Made by a program: the position numbers and the translations under genes. Source: JBDRMV01 sp043825615 (lineage in GTDB: Bacteria > CG03). From it: 64,000 nucleotides of DNA. The stretch covers positions 1 to 64,000 of the forward strand of contig JBDRRS010000020.1 of assembly GCA_043825615.1 (NCBI GenBank). Reading direction: 5' to 3'. This document shows, piece by piece, positions 8,501-16,480 of the stretch (the stretch's first letter is position 1; the number at the start of each line of letters is the position of its first letter). Below the pieces are notes generated by a model. It was not told where the DNA came from, searched no databases, and worked only from the letters and a program-made list of their open reading frames with translations.

Positions 8501-10734
8501 TTTGAGGAAACAAGAGCACTTTCCAGACCGGCATTATTTTCTGCCTTAACCAGAAAATAATACGTTACTCCGTTGATTAAAGAGAGCCCTGTTGTTGTAG
8601 TGGATGTATTATTCCCTGCATTTTTCCAGCCGCCTGTAATATCCGTTAAAGATGACGAAGTTCCGACTGCAAACCAGTAGCCGGCAATCCCGGACTCGCT
8701 GTCGGCCGCCGCATCCCATGTCGCTGAAATCGTGGTCGTTGAATTGAAATAAGCAATGTCAACGCCCGCGCCGTCCCGGACAATGGAAGGCGGCGAAGGA
8801 GGAGTTATGTCGGAAACCGCGCCGTCCGAGGAAGTGATATTGCTCAAAAGACCCTGACCGTTTTCCGCTTTGACCAGAAAGTAATAAGTTGTTCCATGGG
8901 ACAGGGAAAGACCTGATTTTGTGACAGAAATGTTACTTCCGGCATCTATCCAGCCGCCTGTAATATCCGTTAAAGATGACGAAGTTCCGACTGCATACCG
9001 GTAGCCGGCAATCCCGGACTCGCCGTCGCTGGCCGCAGACCAGTTTGCCGAAATCGTGGTCGTTGAACCGAAATAATCAACATCAACACTGACAGTGTTT
9101 CCGTCGTAAACAATGCCAGGAGGAGAGGAAGGCGTGGCGTCTGTTTTTGCAAAAGCAAATGCCTGATTCCCTGCGGATGATTTAATGTCAATTGAAGAAA
9201 GATTATCTTCATCATCCGTGCTCTTTATGCCGAAATAATATGTGACACCGCCTGTAAGATTTCCGATAGTCATTGTTTCCGTGATTCCCGGATCACCCGG
9301 AGTTGGCTCTCCCGATGCCTGATAAGAATAATTATTCCACCACGCGGTCGTATCCGAAAGGGTGAACGTCGCATATCTTAAATCGTAAGAGGAGACAGAA
9401 CCTCCTTCCGCTCCATCCTCGTGAGGAGCCGTCCACTGAAGTTTTATTTCTCCATAGGTATTTCCGGTCGAAGTAAATAAATCTGCGACTGCCTCAGGAG
9501 CAACCGTGTCGCCGACGACAAATACCTCATTTGAATATCTCCTTTCGTAATAATAATCCGTTCTTACCGCAGAGACCCTGTAATAGTAGTCTTCCCCGGA
9601 GTCAATGGTTGTGTCTATATATGAAGAATCGGAAACGGGCGAGGCCGTTATTTTTTTATAAATTCCTGTGGGATCGCCGGCCATTCCCGGCTGTGTGTCA
9701 AAACCGGCGCCGCCAGCCCCCCCTGAACAGGTCGCCCTGAAAACATCATAAGCGCAAGTTATAGAATTTCCCTGAGTGTCAAGTGTTGTATTATTCCAAT
9801 CCAGAGTAACTGAAATTGCGGTTTGATCTGTCACCGTCAGCCCAGTGGGAAGAGCGGGAGGAGAAGCAGAATAAACCCCTGAAAGAAAAGAAGGAGAATC
9901 GGGATAAGTGCATTCTCTTACAATATCGTAGTTTCCCTGATTGTCACATTTGACAATTATGTCCCCGTCAAGATTATTCCTGTAAATTTTTGCGTCTGTA
10001 TAATCTATGATATTATCAAAGGCAGAGCTCGAAAAAACAGTCCCGCCGTCCATCTGTATCGCATATTGCGGTTTCATCGTCGTCAAAAAACCATAACGGC
10101 TTGAAGTGGCAGAACCATGGTGATGAACTTTATAAAAATCCGTATTGGCTAAATCGCTTGAATTAATTCCTGATTCCACTGAAGATTCAGCATCACCGCC
10201 AAAGAGAAAGCTTGCCGAGCCGAGTGAAACCTTAAGCACCAGAGAACGGTTATTATCTGAAGCAGCATCATTTGCAGCGAGCACCTTGCATATGACATCA
10301 TTATCCCATCCGGGCCCTACATTTGTAGAGGGTCCGCTTATATACTCACCTGCGGTTGGATTATATATCGGACATCCCTCACTTCCAAGTTGCGGCTGCA
10401 TATCCGCCTCTTCAGCACTGCCTGTGCAATAAAAATTCTCAACCACATAGTTTGACATAACATATTTCAGTCCGCCGAAATGGTCAGTGTGGTCATGAGA
10501 AAGGGCCATAAAGTTTATGGTTGTGACGGATTTGGACTGCAAAAATGCGTTTATTTTCGTATAGGCGCTTGAAGAACCTCCGTCAATCATTACGTTTTTT
10601 CCATTCGGAAGTTCAATATAGATTACCTCCTGGTTGGGAACGAGATAATAGACTTTCATATATCCCGCGCAGACAAGCGGTGAAATAAAAAAGTAAAAAA
10701 GTAAAAAAGTAATTATGGCTGATTTCTTTTTCAT
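5497..10734 (-). CDS. Giant secreted metallo-beta-lactamase-fold / Fn3-repeat protein with C-terminal FlgD-like domain
   Basis: About 1745 residues. I start it at the ATG at 10734 because that gives a classic signal peptide (MKKKSAIITFLLFYFFISPLVCAG); in-frame starts at 10764 (ATG) and 10773 (TTG) are upstream. The first ~280 residues are a ComEC-type metallo-beta-lactamase domain: ALSHDHTDHFGG (HxHxDH), LFGGDAE and KVHHHGS. Two Fn3-like modules follow, then about eight tandem ~100-residue modules with YYFLVKAEN and DITPPSPP, then a bacterial Ig-like part and a C-terminal domain (YPVPYKPSDG ... GLYIYYISNGV) of the FlgD-Ig/secretion-tail type. ComEC-type lactamase domains usually sit in DNA-uptake nucleases or phosphodiesterases; fused to an extracellular Fn3 array this is unusual. 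Probably a secreted or surface hydrolase. Confidence 0.8.
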   Translation of the reverse strand: MKKKSAIITFLLFYFFISPLVCAGYMKVYYLVPNQEVIYIELPNGKNVMIDGGSSSAYTKINAFLQSKSVTTINFMALSHDHTDHFGGLKYVMSNYVVENFYCTGSAEEADMQPQLGSEGCPIYNPTAGEYISGPSTNVGPGWDNDVICKVLAANDAASDNNRSLVLKVSLGSASFLFGGDAESSVESGINSSDLANTDFYKVHHHGSATSSRYGFLTTMKPQYAIQMDGGTVFSSSAFDNIIDYTDAKIYRNNLDGDIIVKCDNQGNYDIVRECTYPDSPSFLSGVYSASPPALPTGLTVTDQTAISVTLDWNNTTLDTQGNSITCAYDVFRATCSGGAGGAGFDTQPGMAGDPTGIYKKITASPVSDSSYIDTTIDSGEDYYYRVSAVRTDYYYERRYSNEVFVVGDTVAPEAVADLFTSTGNTYGEIKLQWTAPHEDGAEGGSVSSYDLRYATFTLSDTTAWWNNYSYQASGEPTPGDPGITETMTIGNLTGGVTYYFGIKSTDDEDNLSSIDIKSSAGNQAFAFAKTDATPSSPPGIVYDGNTVSVDVDYFGSTTTISANWSAASDGESGIAGYRYAVGTSSSLTDITGGWIDAGSNISVTKSGLSLSHGTTYYFLVKAENGQGLLSNITSSDGAVSDITPPSPPSIVRDGAGVDIAYFNSTTTISATWDAAADSESGIAGYWFAVGTSSSLTDITGGWKNAGNNTSTTTTGLSLINGVTYYFLVKAENNAGLESALVSSNGAVSDITPPSPPSTVWDGAGVGVDIAYFNSTTTISANWDAASDSESGIAGYRFAISSKNAGGAEFLGWQDNGVNVSTAITGLNLENGVTYYFTVKAENSHGLLSESVSSDGAVPDVTPPYPPAVVNDGEIPDNDIVDFPSTTTISATWDAAADSESGIAGYWFAIGESSFTTEISTWEYVGSDRSVTKTGLSLDNGTTYYFLVKAENGVGLKSAPASSNGQVVDIMKPRIDSLTSDTHSDQNEWYSATEISYTWTGIDPSGGSLVFYYLLDGMEARTTDYIMTNDLSTTETNCVLTAAQEGIWYFHLIASSTATGKLSNVSNFMTKIDVSSPSAITTVNDGTGEDESWTPSTTTLSANWTISVDTLSGIAAYWFAVGTSSSLTDITGGWKNAGNNTSTTTTGLSLFDKVAYYFLVKAENGAGLFSPASASDGQIVDIVEPTIDSLTSLTHPDQSKWYSGTTISYNWTGSAPSGVRGFYYLLDSMAARTTDYIMTNGYFTTETNCALTAAQEGTWYFHLIVESEAETLSDVSNYRTQIDVTSPSAITVVNDGTGEDIGWAGSSTTLSANWTISVDTLSGIAAYWYAIGTSSSTADILNWESAGDTTTVTKPGLPLIDGEIYYFLVKAENGAGLFSPAAASAGQIVDVTKPAINFISAKYGVSIDDFPEILFDEKISTAGINQMVSLEVIRDNLGIAGSSVPIRISHDTNTNITTFIPVEGGKLKNNYFYELNVSSDITDITGNKLGVVETFEFSTLMNPDEENIVYASFEENEKVCVEIPAGAFSENAYVIISTKEINNSVPKLSPEDDTFCVPLSSSAREFTAYNSTGAKIAVNTGNKVAVTLAYENLPVNIDTETVNVWYLDEDKNVLIKLPGASINKVNKTVSADVYHLSSFVLAGESITNLMKAYAYPVPYKPSDGKDETGTDRISFANLGSKATIKIYTISGELVKTLHYLYSSGEMVQEWYPVTNESNEKVASGLYIYYISNGVEEKHGNLIIIR
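7286..7386. repeat. 101-bp near-identical intragenic repeat (copy 1)
   Basis: Matches 8579-8679 with a single mismatch by eye. It covers the same part of two Fn3-like modules in the giant 5497-10734 gene. The other modules are clearly more divergent, so this pair looks recently copied or converted. Confidence 0.85.
8579..8679. repeat. 101-bp near-identical intragenic repeat (copy 2)
   Basis: Second copy of the 7286-7386 repeat, one mismatch. A further shared block (about 60 bp) links 8026-8085 and 8686-8745, so the module borders are mosaics. Confidence 0.85.
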
Positions 10735-10828
10735 TCTCTGATTTTCAGCAACTTTATCGTTCATGTTTTTCAAAAATATATCATTCTATTTTTCCAGCCA
10801 CTCAAACCGTTTTGAGTTGAAAAGATTC

Positions 10829-11251
10829 TTATTTTTCTTTTTGCGTTTCATCTTTGTTAATTTTATCGAACAATTCGTTCAGAACCTGCGCCAGGCCGGT
10901 CAGTTCGTCTCCCTTCCTCAGCCAGATTTTTTTTGAGAAATCGCCGCTCGTGAGAACTTCCCGGATAATCTTTTCTATTTTGTAAACGGGCCCGGCAATT
11001 TTGTGCGAGACAAATATCGAAAAAACCGCAATAAACAAAATATAAACGATGCTTCCGATGAACAGTTTATGCTGTATTGCCGCCAGGTCGCTTGCCATTC
11101 TTTGCGAATAAAGACCGGGCAGAATCGTGTGAATGGAGTAATAAGTGTAAATTTGGGCGATGGCAAACATCAAAATCAAAACGACGCCTATTCTTACGGC
11201 GTACTTAATCTGCATTTTTTTGTTAATCAGGTAATTTCTTCTTCTATACAT
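10829..11251 (-). CDS. Small inner-membrane protein with HAMP-like domain
   Basis: 140 residues: a basic N-terminus, transmembrane segment 1 (about residues 17-38), a short periplasmic loop (about 39-62), transmembrane segment 2 (about 63-85), then a HAMP-type cytoplasmic helix pair (SHKIAGPVYKIEKIIREVL ... GDELTGLAQVLNELFDKI). HAMP domains pass signals between membrane sensors and outputs, but no kinase, cyclase or methyl-accepting output follows, so it must act on a partner. GGGGGAT stands 6 bases before the ATG. It lies between the giant lactamase/Fn3 gene and the Fn3-TPR gene in a same-strand cluster, which suggests a sensory role for that cluster. Confidence 0.75.
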   Translation of the reverse strand: MYRRRNYLINKKMQIKYAVRIGVVLILMFAIAQIYTYYSIHTILPGLYSQRMASDLAAIQHKLFIGSIVYILFIAVFSIFVSHKIAGPVYKIEKIIREVLTSGDFSKKIWLRKGDELTGLAQVLNELFDKINKDETQKEK

Positions 11252-11283
11252 AAAATCCCCCTAAAAATCCCTTTTCATCCCTC

Positions 11284-12453
11284 TTATCTTAATTTTCCGA
11301 TATGCTCGCTCGCTTCCCCGTCGTACTTCGTCATAAGAAGTTTCAGCCATTGTTCAACCGCCATTCTTTTATATTTCCCGAAGGAGAGCCTGACTTCCTT
11401 TTCAAGTTCCTCGCAGAGAAGAGCCAGACCCCTTCTCGCCTCAACCGCGCGGGGATTTTTCTCAAGACAGGCGTAATAAACGTCAAGGGCGTATCCCGTC
11501 ATTCCGCGCTTTCTGAACAAGCCCGCCAGATGTTCGTAAAGGATTTCTTCGCGGGGATGCTTTTTGATTGCTTCGTCATAAATCAGAACCACGTCCGCCA
11601 CGTTGTCTTCCAGAAAATACGACCGGGTGTGCAGCAGTTCCAGTTCCCCCTTGTCAATCTTTTGCCATTTTATTCTGCTGTCGACAGGAATTTTTTGAGC
11701 CGCCGTTAAGAGCGCCGAGCAGGAAAATCCCCCGCCGGGCTTTTTATCGCACAAAATTATTTCACCGCCGGCGGGAACACCTCCGTCCGTAATAAAATTC
11801 ACGAACTTTTCCGCAATCTCACGGGGGACGGCAAACGTTATGAACAACTTTTTCTCCGCTTCTATAAAAAAAGAGGCGCTCACTTCTCCGGTCTTTGAGT
11901 ATTCCTCTTTTTGTTTTACCGTCTTTTCCATGATTTCCCGAATATCCTTTTGCGCCGACAGGTTTTCAAAATCAACCGGACTCAGATTGCCGTCCTCATC
12001 CATTGCCCTTATGTGAAAAAAAACATCCTGCATCGGTGGAAGACCTTTAACCCGCAGGACTTCCATCGTTCCCTGTCCCGAGGGCGGAGCTCCCGTACCG
12101 TTAATTTTTTTAGCGAAGTTCCACCACGCGTCGGCATCGTCCGACAAATCTGCGACGGTAAAAGTCGCATACTTTATCTCGTAAAAACTTGCCCTCCCCG
12201 AAAGTCCGTCGCCGCCCGGCGCCGTCCAGGTCAGCATTGCTTCTCCTGTTTTCTTCCACAGCACAGCCATCAAATCGGTAATTGCGCTGGGCGTCGTTCT
12301 GCCGGCCGCTTGCGCCTGAGGCGCCGTTTGAAAAAAAAGTAAAAACGACAGAATAAGGATAAACGGGGAGGGGGTCAGGTCTTGCAATGCAACACACGGG
12401 TCGGAAAAGGCGAAGATAAATCTTCGCACTGCAATCAGCTTTGTATCGAACAT
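11284..12453 (-). CDS. Exported Fn3 + unfamiliar domain + TPR protein
   Basis: 389 residues. After an N-terminal segment that is partly repeat-derived (PCVALQDLTPSP), a signal-type hydrophobic stretch ends near QAQAA. Then an Fn3-like module (MLTWTAPGGDGLSG ... YATFTVADLSDD, resembling the Fn3 modules of the 5497-10734 gene), a ~75-residue domain (EAEKKLFITFAVPREI ... GGEIILCDK) that matches the pattern of the two such domains in the 2801-5500 gene, and TPR-like helices at the C-terminus. It is the first gene of the four-gene cluster. Function unknown; the shared domain ties it to the PorV-CsgG fusion protein. Confidence 0.7.
   Translation of the reverse strand: MFDTKLIAVRRFIFAFSDPCVALQDLTPSPFILILSFLLFFQTAPQAQAAGRTTPSAITDLMAVLWKKTGEAMLTWTAPGGDGLSGRASFYEIKYATFTVADLSDDADAWWNFAKKINGTGAPPSGQGTMEVLRVKGLPPMQDVFFHIRAMDEDGNLSPVDFENLSAQKDIREIMEKTVKQKEEYSKTGEVSASFFIEAEKKLFITFAVPREIAEKFVNFITDGGVPAGGEIILCDKKPGGGFSCSALLTAAQKIPVDSRIKWQKIDKGELELLHTRSYFLEDNVADVVLIYDEAIKKHPREEILYEHLAGLFRKRGMTGYALDVYYACLEKNPRAVEARRGLALLCEELEKEVRLSFGKYKRMAVEQWLKLLMTKYDGEASEHIGKLR
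12372..12436. repeat. REP-like repeat: GGGTCAGGTCTTGCAAT motif plus perfect palindrome
   Basis: The 17-base motif at 12372-12388 recurs at 50711-50727. About 25 bases on, GCGAAGATAAATCTTCGC is a perfect inverted repeat. The whole block is translated as the N-terminal 25 or so residues of the 11284-12453 gene. This motif class is often found near IS200/RAYT-type transposases in other genomes (recalled, not checked); none is in this window. Confidence 0.6.
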
Positions 12454-12514
12454 AATGACGATAAATTATCAGAGTATGGAAAAAAAGTAGGACGTCCCCT
12501 TTTTCTCCTTTTTC

Positions 12515-15016
12515 TCATAAGTTTACGGGAATCGGTTTTATGCCCCATATTTCCCCTGCATATTCTTTGATAGCCCTGTCGCTTGAAAAATAACCCATAT
12601 TGGCAATGTTTATCAGCGCCTTTTTCTGCCAGGCAAGTTTATCCCTGAAATCGGCGTTTACTCTTCCGCGCGCTGCCGCATAACTCATCAAATCGGCGAG
12701 CAGAAAATATTTGTCGGGCGGGCCGCCGTCCGAACCGGACATAACCGAATCGTAGAGCGGTTTAAACAGCGCCTCATCGCCGCCGGCAAGTTCGCCGGAT
12801 TTAAGCATTTCCATAACTTTCTTTATTTCCGGTTCCCTCTCGCAGAGTTCCTGCGGATTGTGCCGGCCGGGTAATGACATCTGTTCAATTTCCTCCGCTT
12901 TCAGGCCGAAGATATAAATGTTTTCCTCGCCGACGTTTTCCATTATTTCTATGTTCGCCCCGTCGAGAGTTCCTACGGTGAGCGCGCCGTTGAGCGCAAA
13001 TTTCATATTTCCCGTTCCCGACGCCTCCTTGCCCGCCGTTGAAATCTGTTCGCTCACGTCCGTCGCCGGAATGATTTTTTCCGCGAGTGAAACATTATAG
13101 TTGGCAAGAAAAACAACTTTTATTTTTCCGTTCACGGCCTTGTCATTATTGACAATATCGGCGACGCTGTTAATCAGTTTGATAATGAGTTTTGCCATGA
13201 AATAGCCGGGAGCCGCCTTCCCCGCAAAGATAAATGTCGCCGGGGAAATATCCAGCGACGGATTGTCCCTGAGTCTGTTGTAAAGCATGATGATGTGCAT
13301 AACGTTGAGGAACTGCCTTTTGTATTCGTGGAGACGTTTCACTTGTGAATCAAAAATCGATTTTATATCGACCTCTATTCCGTTCCGGTCTTTTATAAAC
13401 TCCGCGAGTTCTTTCTTGTTCTTCTCTTTTGTTTTGTGCAGCGCTATCAGGAAATTTTTGTCGTCCGCAAACTGCTCCAGTTTTTTGAGTTCGTTCAAAT
13501 CGGTAATCCACCTGCCGCCGATTCTCTCCGTAATCAAACGTGCCAGCATCGGGTTTGCCAGAAGGAGCCATCTCCTCTGCGTGATGCCGTTCGTTTTGTT
13601 GTTGAATTTTTCCGGCCAGAGATTATAAAAATCCTTAAAAATGCTGTTTTTAAGTATTTCGGTGTGAAGTTTCGCCACGCCGTTTACGGAATGGGAACCG
13701 ACAATGGCGAGATTTGCCATCCTCACTTCTTTTTCCGCGCTTTCCTCTATGACCGACATTCTGTTGACTTTTTCTTCATCGTCGGGATATTCCGCCCTTA
13801 CACGGTCGAGGAAGCACCTGTTTATTTCAAAGACAATCTGAGCGTGTCTCGGGAGAAGATTTTGAAAAAGGCCGAGAGGCCATTTTTCAAGCGCCTCCTG
13901 CATAACCGTGTGATTCGTAAACGCGAATGTCTTTACCGTTATGTCCCACGCCGTGCTCCACCTGACGCCGTATTCATCCAGCAGCAGACGCATCAGTTCG
14001 GGTATCCCGAGAGCAGGGTGCGTGTCGTTCAGCTGGACGGCGACCTTGTCGGCGAACTTGTCGAAGTTCTCGTACGTTTTGAGGTAGCGTCTTATTATGT
14101 CCTGAAGAGTCGCTGAAACAAAAAAATACTCCTGCTTGAACCTGAGTTCCTTCCCCTTGTAAATGTTATCGCTCGGATAAAGAACCTTGGAAATGTTCTC
14201 CGAATCATTTTTGTCTTCGACCGCCTTCATGTAATCGCCCTGATTAAAAATTTTCAAATCAAACTGGTTTGACGAGCGCGCCGACCAGAGCCGCAGGGTG
14301 TTGACCGTGTTGTTGCCGTATCCGATTATCGGTATATCGTGCGGGACGGCAAGAACATCTTTCGTGTTTACCCATGTGAATTTCGGCCTGCCGAACTCGT
14401 CCTGTTCCTCTTTTGCCTCTCCGTAAAAATGAATGGGTATCGCGTATTCGGGCCTCTCAATGTCCCATGGATAATTAAACTTCAGCCACTCGTCCGGCTC
14501 TTCCACCTGAAAGCCGTCTTTTATGCTCTGTTTGAAAATGCCGAATTCATATCTTAAACCGTAGCCGTATCCGGGGAGCTCCATCGTTGCCATTGAATCG
14601 AGAAAACACGCCGCCAGACGGCCGAGACCGCCGTTCCCGAGACCGGCATCCGGCTCGAGTTCCAGCAGGCGCCCGAAATCATACCCCGACTTTTTCATCA
14701 CGTATTTGACCTCGTCAATAATGTTGAGATTGATTATGTTGTTGAGAAGCGCCCTGCCGAGAAGGAATTCAAGAGAAAGATAATAAATTCTTTTTGCGTC
14801 CTTGTTATAGTATGCCTGCTGGGTTTTGCTCCAGCGTTCGACCAGACGGTCCCTGACGGCATAGGCAAGCCCGAGATACCTGTCATGGTCGGTGGCGGAG
14901 AACGCGTCCTTCGCCCTCGTGTAGTGGAGATGATTTACAAGCGAAATCCGCAGAGCGTCGGTGTCTATTCCCTTCCTGTAATCTTTCCACACATCCCTCT
15001 GCTTTTTTTCTGCCAT
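12515..15016 (-). CDS. glgP: Glycogen/starch phosphorylase
   Basis: 833 residues from the ATG at 15016, which has AAGGAA about 8 bases upstream; the open frame continues upstream to 15148, but those 44 codons are repeat sequence. It releases glucose-1-phosphate from alpha-1,4-glucans with phosphate and pyridoxal phosphate. Family signatures are clear: YYLSLEFLLGRAL near the N-terminus, LEPDAGLGNGGLGRLAACFLDS, LNDTHPALGIPELMRLL, and the PLP-lysine region EASGTGNMKFALNGALTVGT. Length and signatures are those of a full-size enzyme. It is the last gene of a minus-strand run that begins with CvpA at 17706. Confidence 0.97.
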   Translation of the reverse strand: MAEKKQRDVWKDYRKGIDTDALRISLVNHLHYTRAKDAFSATDHDRYLGLAYAVRDRLVERWSKTQQAYYNKDAKRIYYLSLEFLLGRALLNNIINLNIIDEVKYVMKKSGYDFGRLLELEPDAGLGNGGLGRLAACFLDSMATMELPGYGYGLRYEFGIFKQSIKDGFQVEEPDEWLKFNYPWDIERPEYAIPIHFYGEAKEEQDEFGRPKFTWVNTKDVLAVPHDIPIIGYGNNTVNTLRLWSARSSNQFDLKIFNQGDYMKAVEDKNDSENISKVLYPSDNIYKGKELRFKQEYFFVSATLQDIIRRYLKTYENFDKFADKVAVQLNDTHPALGIPELMRLLLDEYGVRWSTAWDITVKTFAFTNHTVMQEALEKWPLGLFQNLLPRHAQIVFEINRCFLDRVRAEYPDDEEKVNRMSVIEESAEKEVRMANLAIVGSHSVNGVAKLHTEILKNSIFKDFYNLWPEKFNNKTNGITQRRWLLLANPMLARLITERIGGRWITDLNELKKLEQFADDKNFLIALHKTKEKNKKELAEFIKDRNGIEVDIKSIFDSQVKRLHEYKRQFLNVMHIIMLYNRLRDNPSLDISPATFIFAGKAAPGYFMAKLIIKLINSVADIVNNDKAVNGKIKVVFLANYNVSLAEKIIPATDVSEQISTAGKEASGTGNMKFALNGALTVGTLDGANIEIMENVGEENIYIFGLKAEEIEQMSLPGRHNPQELCEREPEIKKVMEMLKSGELAGGDEALFKPLYDSVMSGSDGGPPDKYFLLADLMSYAAARGRVNADFRDKLAWQKKALINIANMGYFSSDRAIKEYAGEIWGIKPIPVNL

Positions 15017-15024
15017 ACTATTTC

Positions 15025-15147
15025 CTTTTTTCCCCCGACCCCGCCAGAGCGGACGAAGACGTCGCCTCAGGCGGGCGCCCTGCCCCCATTGTCCCGAAGG
15101 GATCCCTTTTGGGAAAAAGGGGGCTTTTCCGCCTTTAATTGTATTCA
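15025..15147. repeat. GC-rich palindromic repeat region upstream of glgP
   Basis: Contains a strong inverted repeat TCCC-GAAGGGATCCCTT-TTGGGA (about 15089-15111) plus G/C-runs at both ends. It lies between the M16 peptidase stop and the glgP ribosome-binding site and keeps the glgP reading frame open by chance. Its form fits the REP-like sequences seen elsewhere in the window. Confidence 0.5.
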
Positions 15148-15155
15148 TTTACCGT

Positions 15156-16439
15156 TCAGGTTGTCAACATTTTTTTAAATTTTTCTTTGTCTTTGAAAGG
15201 GCCTATCAGAGCGAGGTTGAGCGTTTCATCTTTCAGCACGTCATTCGCAACCCTTCTTATATCCTGAACTGTCACTTTTTTTATCAGCCCGAGCCGTTCT
15301 TCCGGAGTCAATATCCTGCCGAGACGGAGTTCCTGTCCGCCTATATATCCCGCAATGCCCGAAGAACTGTCCAGGGACATATAGAGATAACCCGTAACGG
15401 CATTCTTCGCTCTTTCAAGTTCTTCTGTTTTTACATCTTCGCCCTTCAGCTTTCTGAACTCGCCGAGAATTATTCTGATTGTCTCTTCAATATTCCCGTG
15501 TCCCGCTCCGGCGTGGACAACAAAATTGCCGGTGTCAAAAAAACTCTGGTTTAACGCGCCCACCGAATAGACGAGCCCTTTCTCTTCCCGCAGAATCGTA
15601 AAAAGACGCGAACTCATATTCCCGCCGACTATCAAATTCATAAGAGCGAGCGCGTAATAGTCGGGGTGCTCGTAATTGTAAGCCCTGTTCCCGATGCAGA
15701 GATGCGTCTGCTCGGTTTTCTGATAACGGAGTTCAACGGCCTGCGAGGTCTGGCTCTCGTGAACGGGTAAAAATTCCGCGCTGCAGCCGGATTCAAATCC
15801 GCCGAAATATCTGTTTACCAGACCCAGGGCGCTTTTCACGTCAATATTGCCCGCCAGCGATATGATTATGTTGCTGCCGATAAAACTTTCCCTGAAATGT
15901 TCAAACATTTCAGAACGCGAAATTTTATTCAGAACCCTTTCATTGCCGGCGATATCAAAACCAAGCGGCTGGTCGCCGTAAAGAAGCCGGTTGAAAATCT
16001 CCCACACATAAATCGACGGATGGTCTTTCCGCATTTTTATTTCCTCGAGAATGGCCGTCCTTTCGGTTTCAATGTGCTTCTGTTCAAATTTGGAGCAGGA
16101 AAGAATATCGGAAAGAATATCAACGGCTTTCTCAAAATGCTCGTCAAGAAGTTTCACATAAAAGTGACTGTACTCCTGTCCCGTGGAACCGTTCATGTCG
16201 GCGCCCATGTTGTCTATTTCCTTTGATATTACAAGAGCGTCCGGGCGGCGGGCAGTACCCTTGAAGAGCAGGTGTTCAATAAAATGCGTGATACCGTTGC
16301 TGTTCTTCCTCTCATAACGGGAACCTGTTTTTACCAGCACGTTTACACTGACAATTCTCGTCGTTTTAACAGGCGCCAGCAGAACCTTTATCCCGTTGTT
16401 CAGGGTAAATTTTTCATATTCAAATATTTCTTTCATCAT
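15156..16439 (-). CDS. M16 family zinc peptidase (processing-peptidase-like)
   Basis: 427 residues, the normal size of the single-unit bacterial M16B peptidases. The inverted zinc motif HFIEHLLFKGT (HxxEH, about residues 46-50) is intact, with the downstream glutamate in TAILEEIKMRKDHPS. The C-terminal half has the usual GxxNMSSRLFxxLREEKGLVYSV box. These enzymes degrade small peptides or process precursors in the cytoplasm or periplasm; no signal peptide is seen here. It stands between the flavodoxin-like gene and glgP on the same strand. Confidence 0.93.
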   Translation of the reverse strand: MMKEIFEYEKFTLNNGIKVLLAPVKTTRIVSVNVLVKTGSRYERKNSNGITHFIEHLLFKGTARRPDALVISKEIDNMGADMNGSTGQEYSHFYVKLLDEHFEKAVDILSDILSCSKFEQKHIETERTAILEEIKMRKDHPSIYVWEIFNRLLYGDQPLGFDIAGNERVLNKISRSEMFEHFRESFIGSNIIISLAGNIDVKSALGLVNRYFGGFESGCSAEFLPVHESQTSQAVELRYQKTEQTHLCIGNRAYNYEHPDYYALALMNLIVGGNMSSRLFTILREEKGLVYSVGALNQSFFDTGNFVVHAGAGHGNIEETIRIILGEFRKLKGEDVKTEELERAKNAVTGYLYMSLDSSSGIAGYIGGQELRLGRILTPEERLGLIKKVTVQDIRRVANDVLKDETLNLALIGPFKDKEKFKKMLTT

Positions 16440-16480
16440 TTTGCTGCTATTTTTATATTTTTCATATTTTCTTTAATACT

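Noticed and set aside
13436..14116. 226-codon plus-strand frame inside glgP
   Set aside because: glgP is certain on the minus strand through its signatures; the plus frame has no recognisable motif and unusual composition.
15017..15148. N-terminal extension of glgP by 44 codons
   Set aside because: The segment is palindromic repeat sequence; the ATG at 15016 has the ribosome-binding site and gives the normal protein length.
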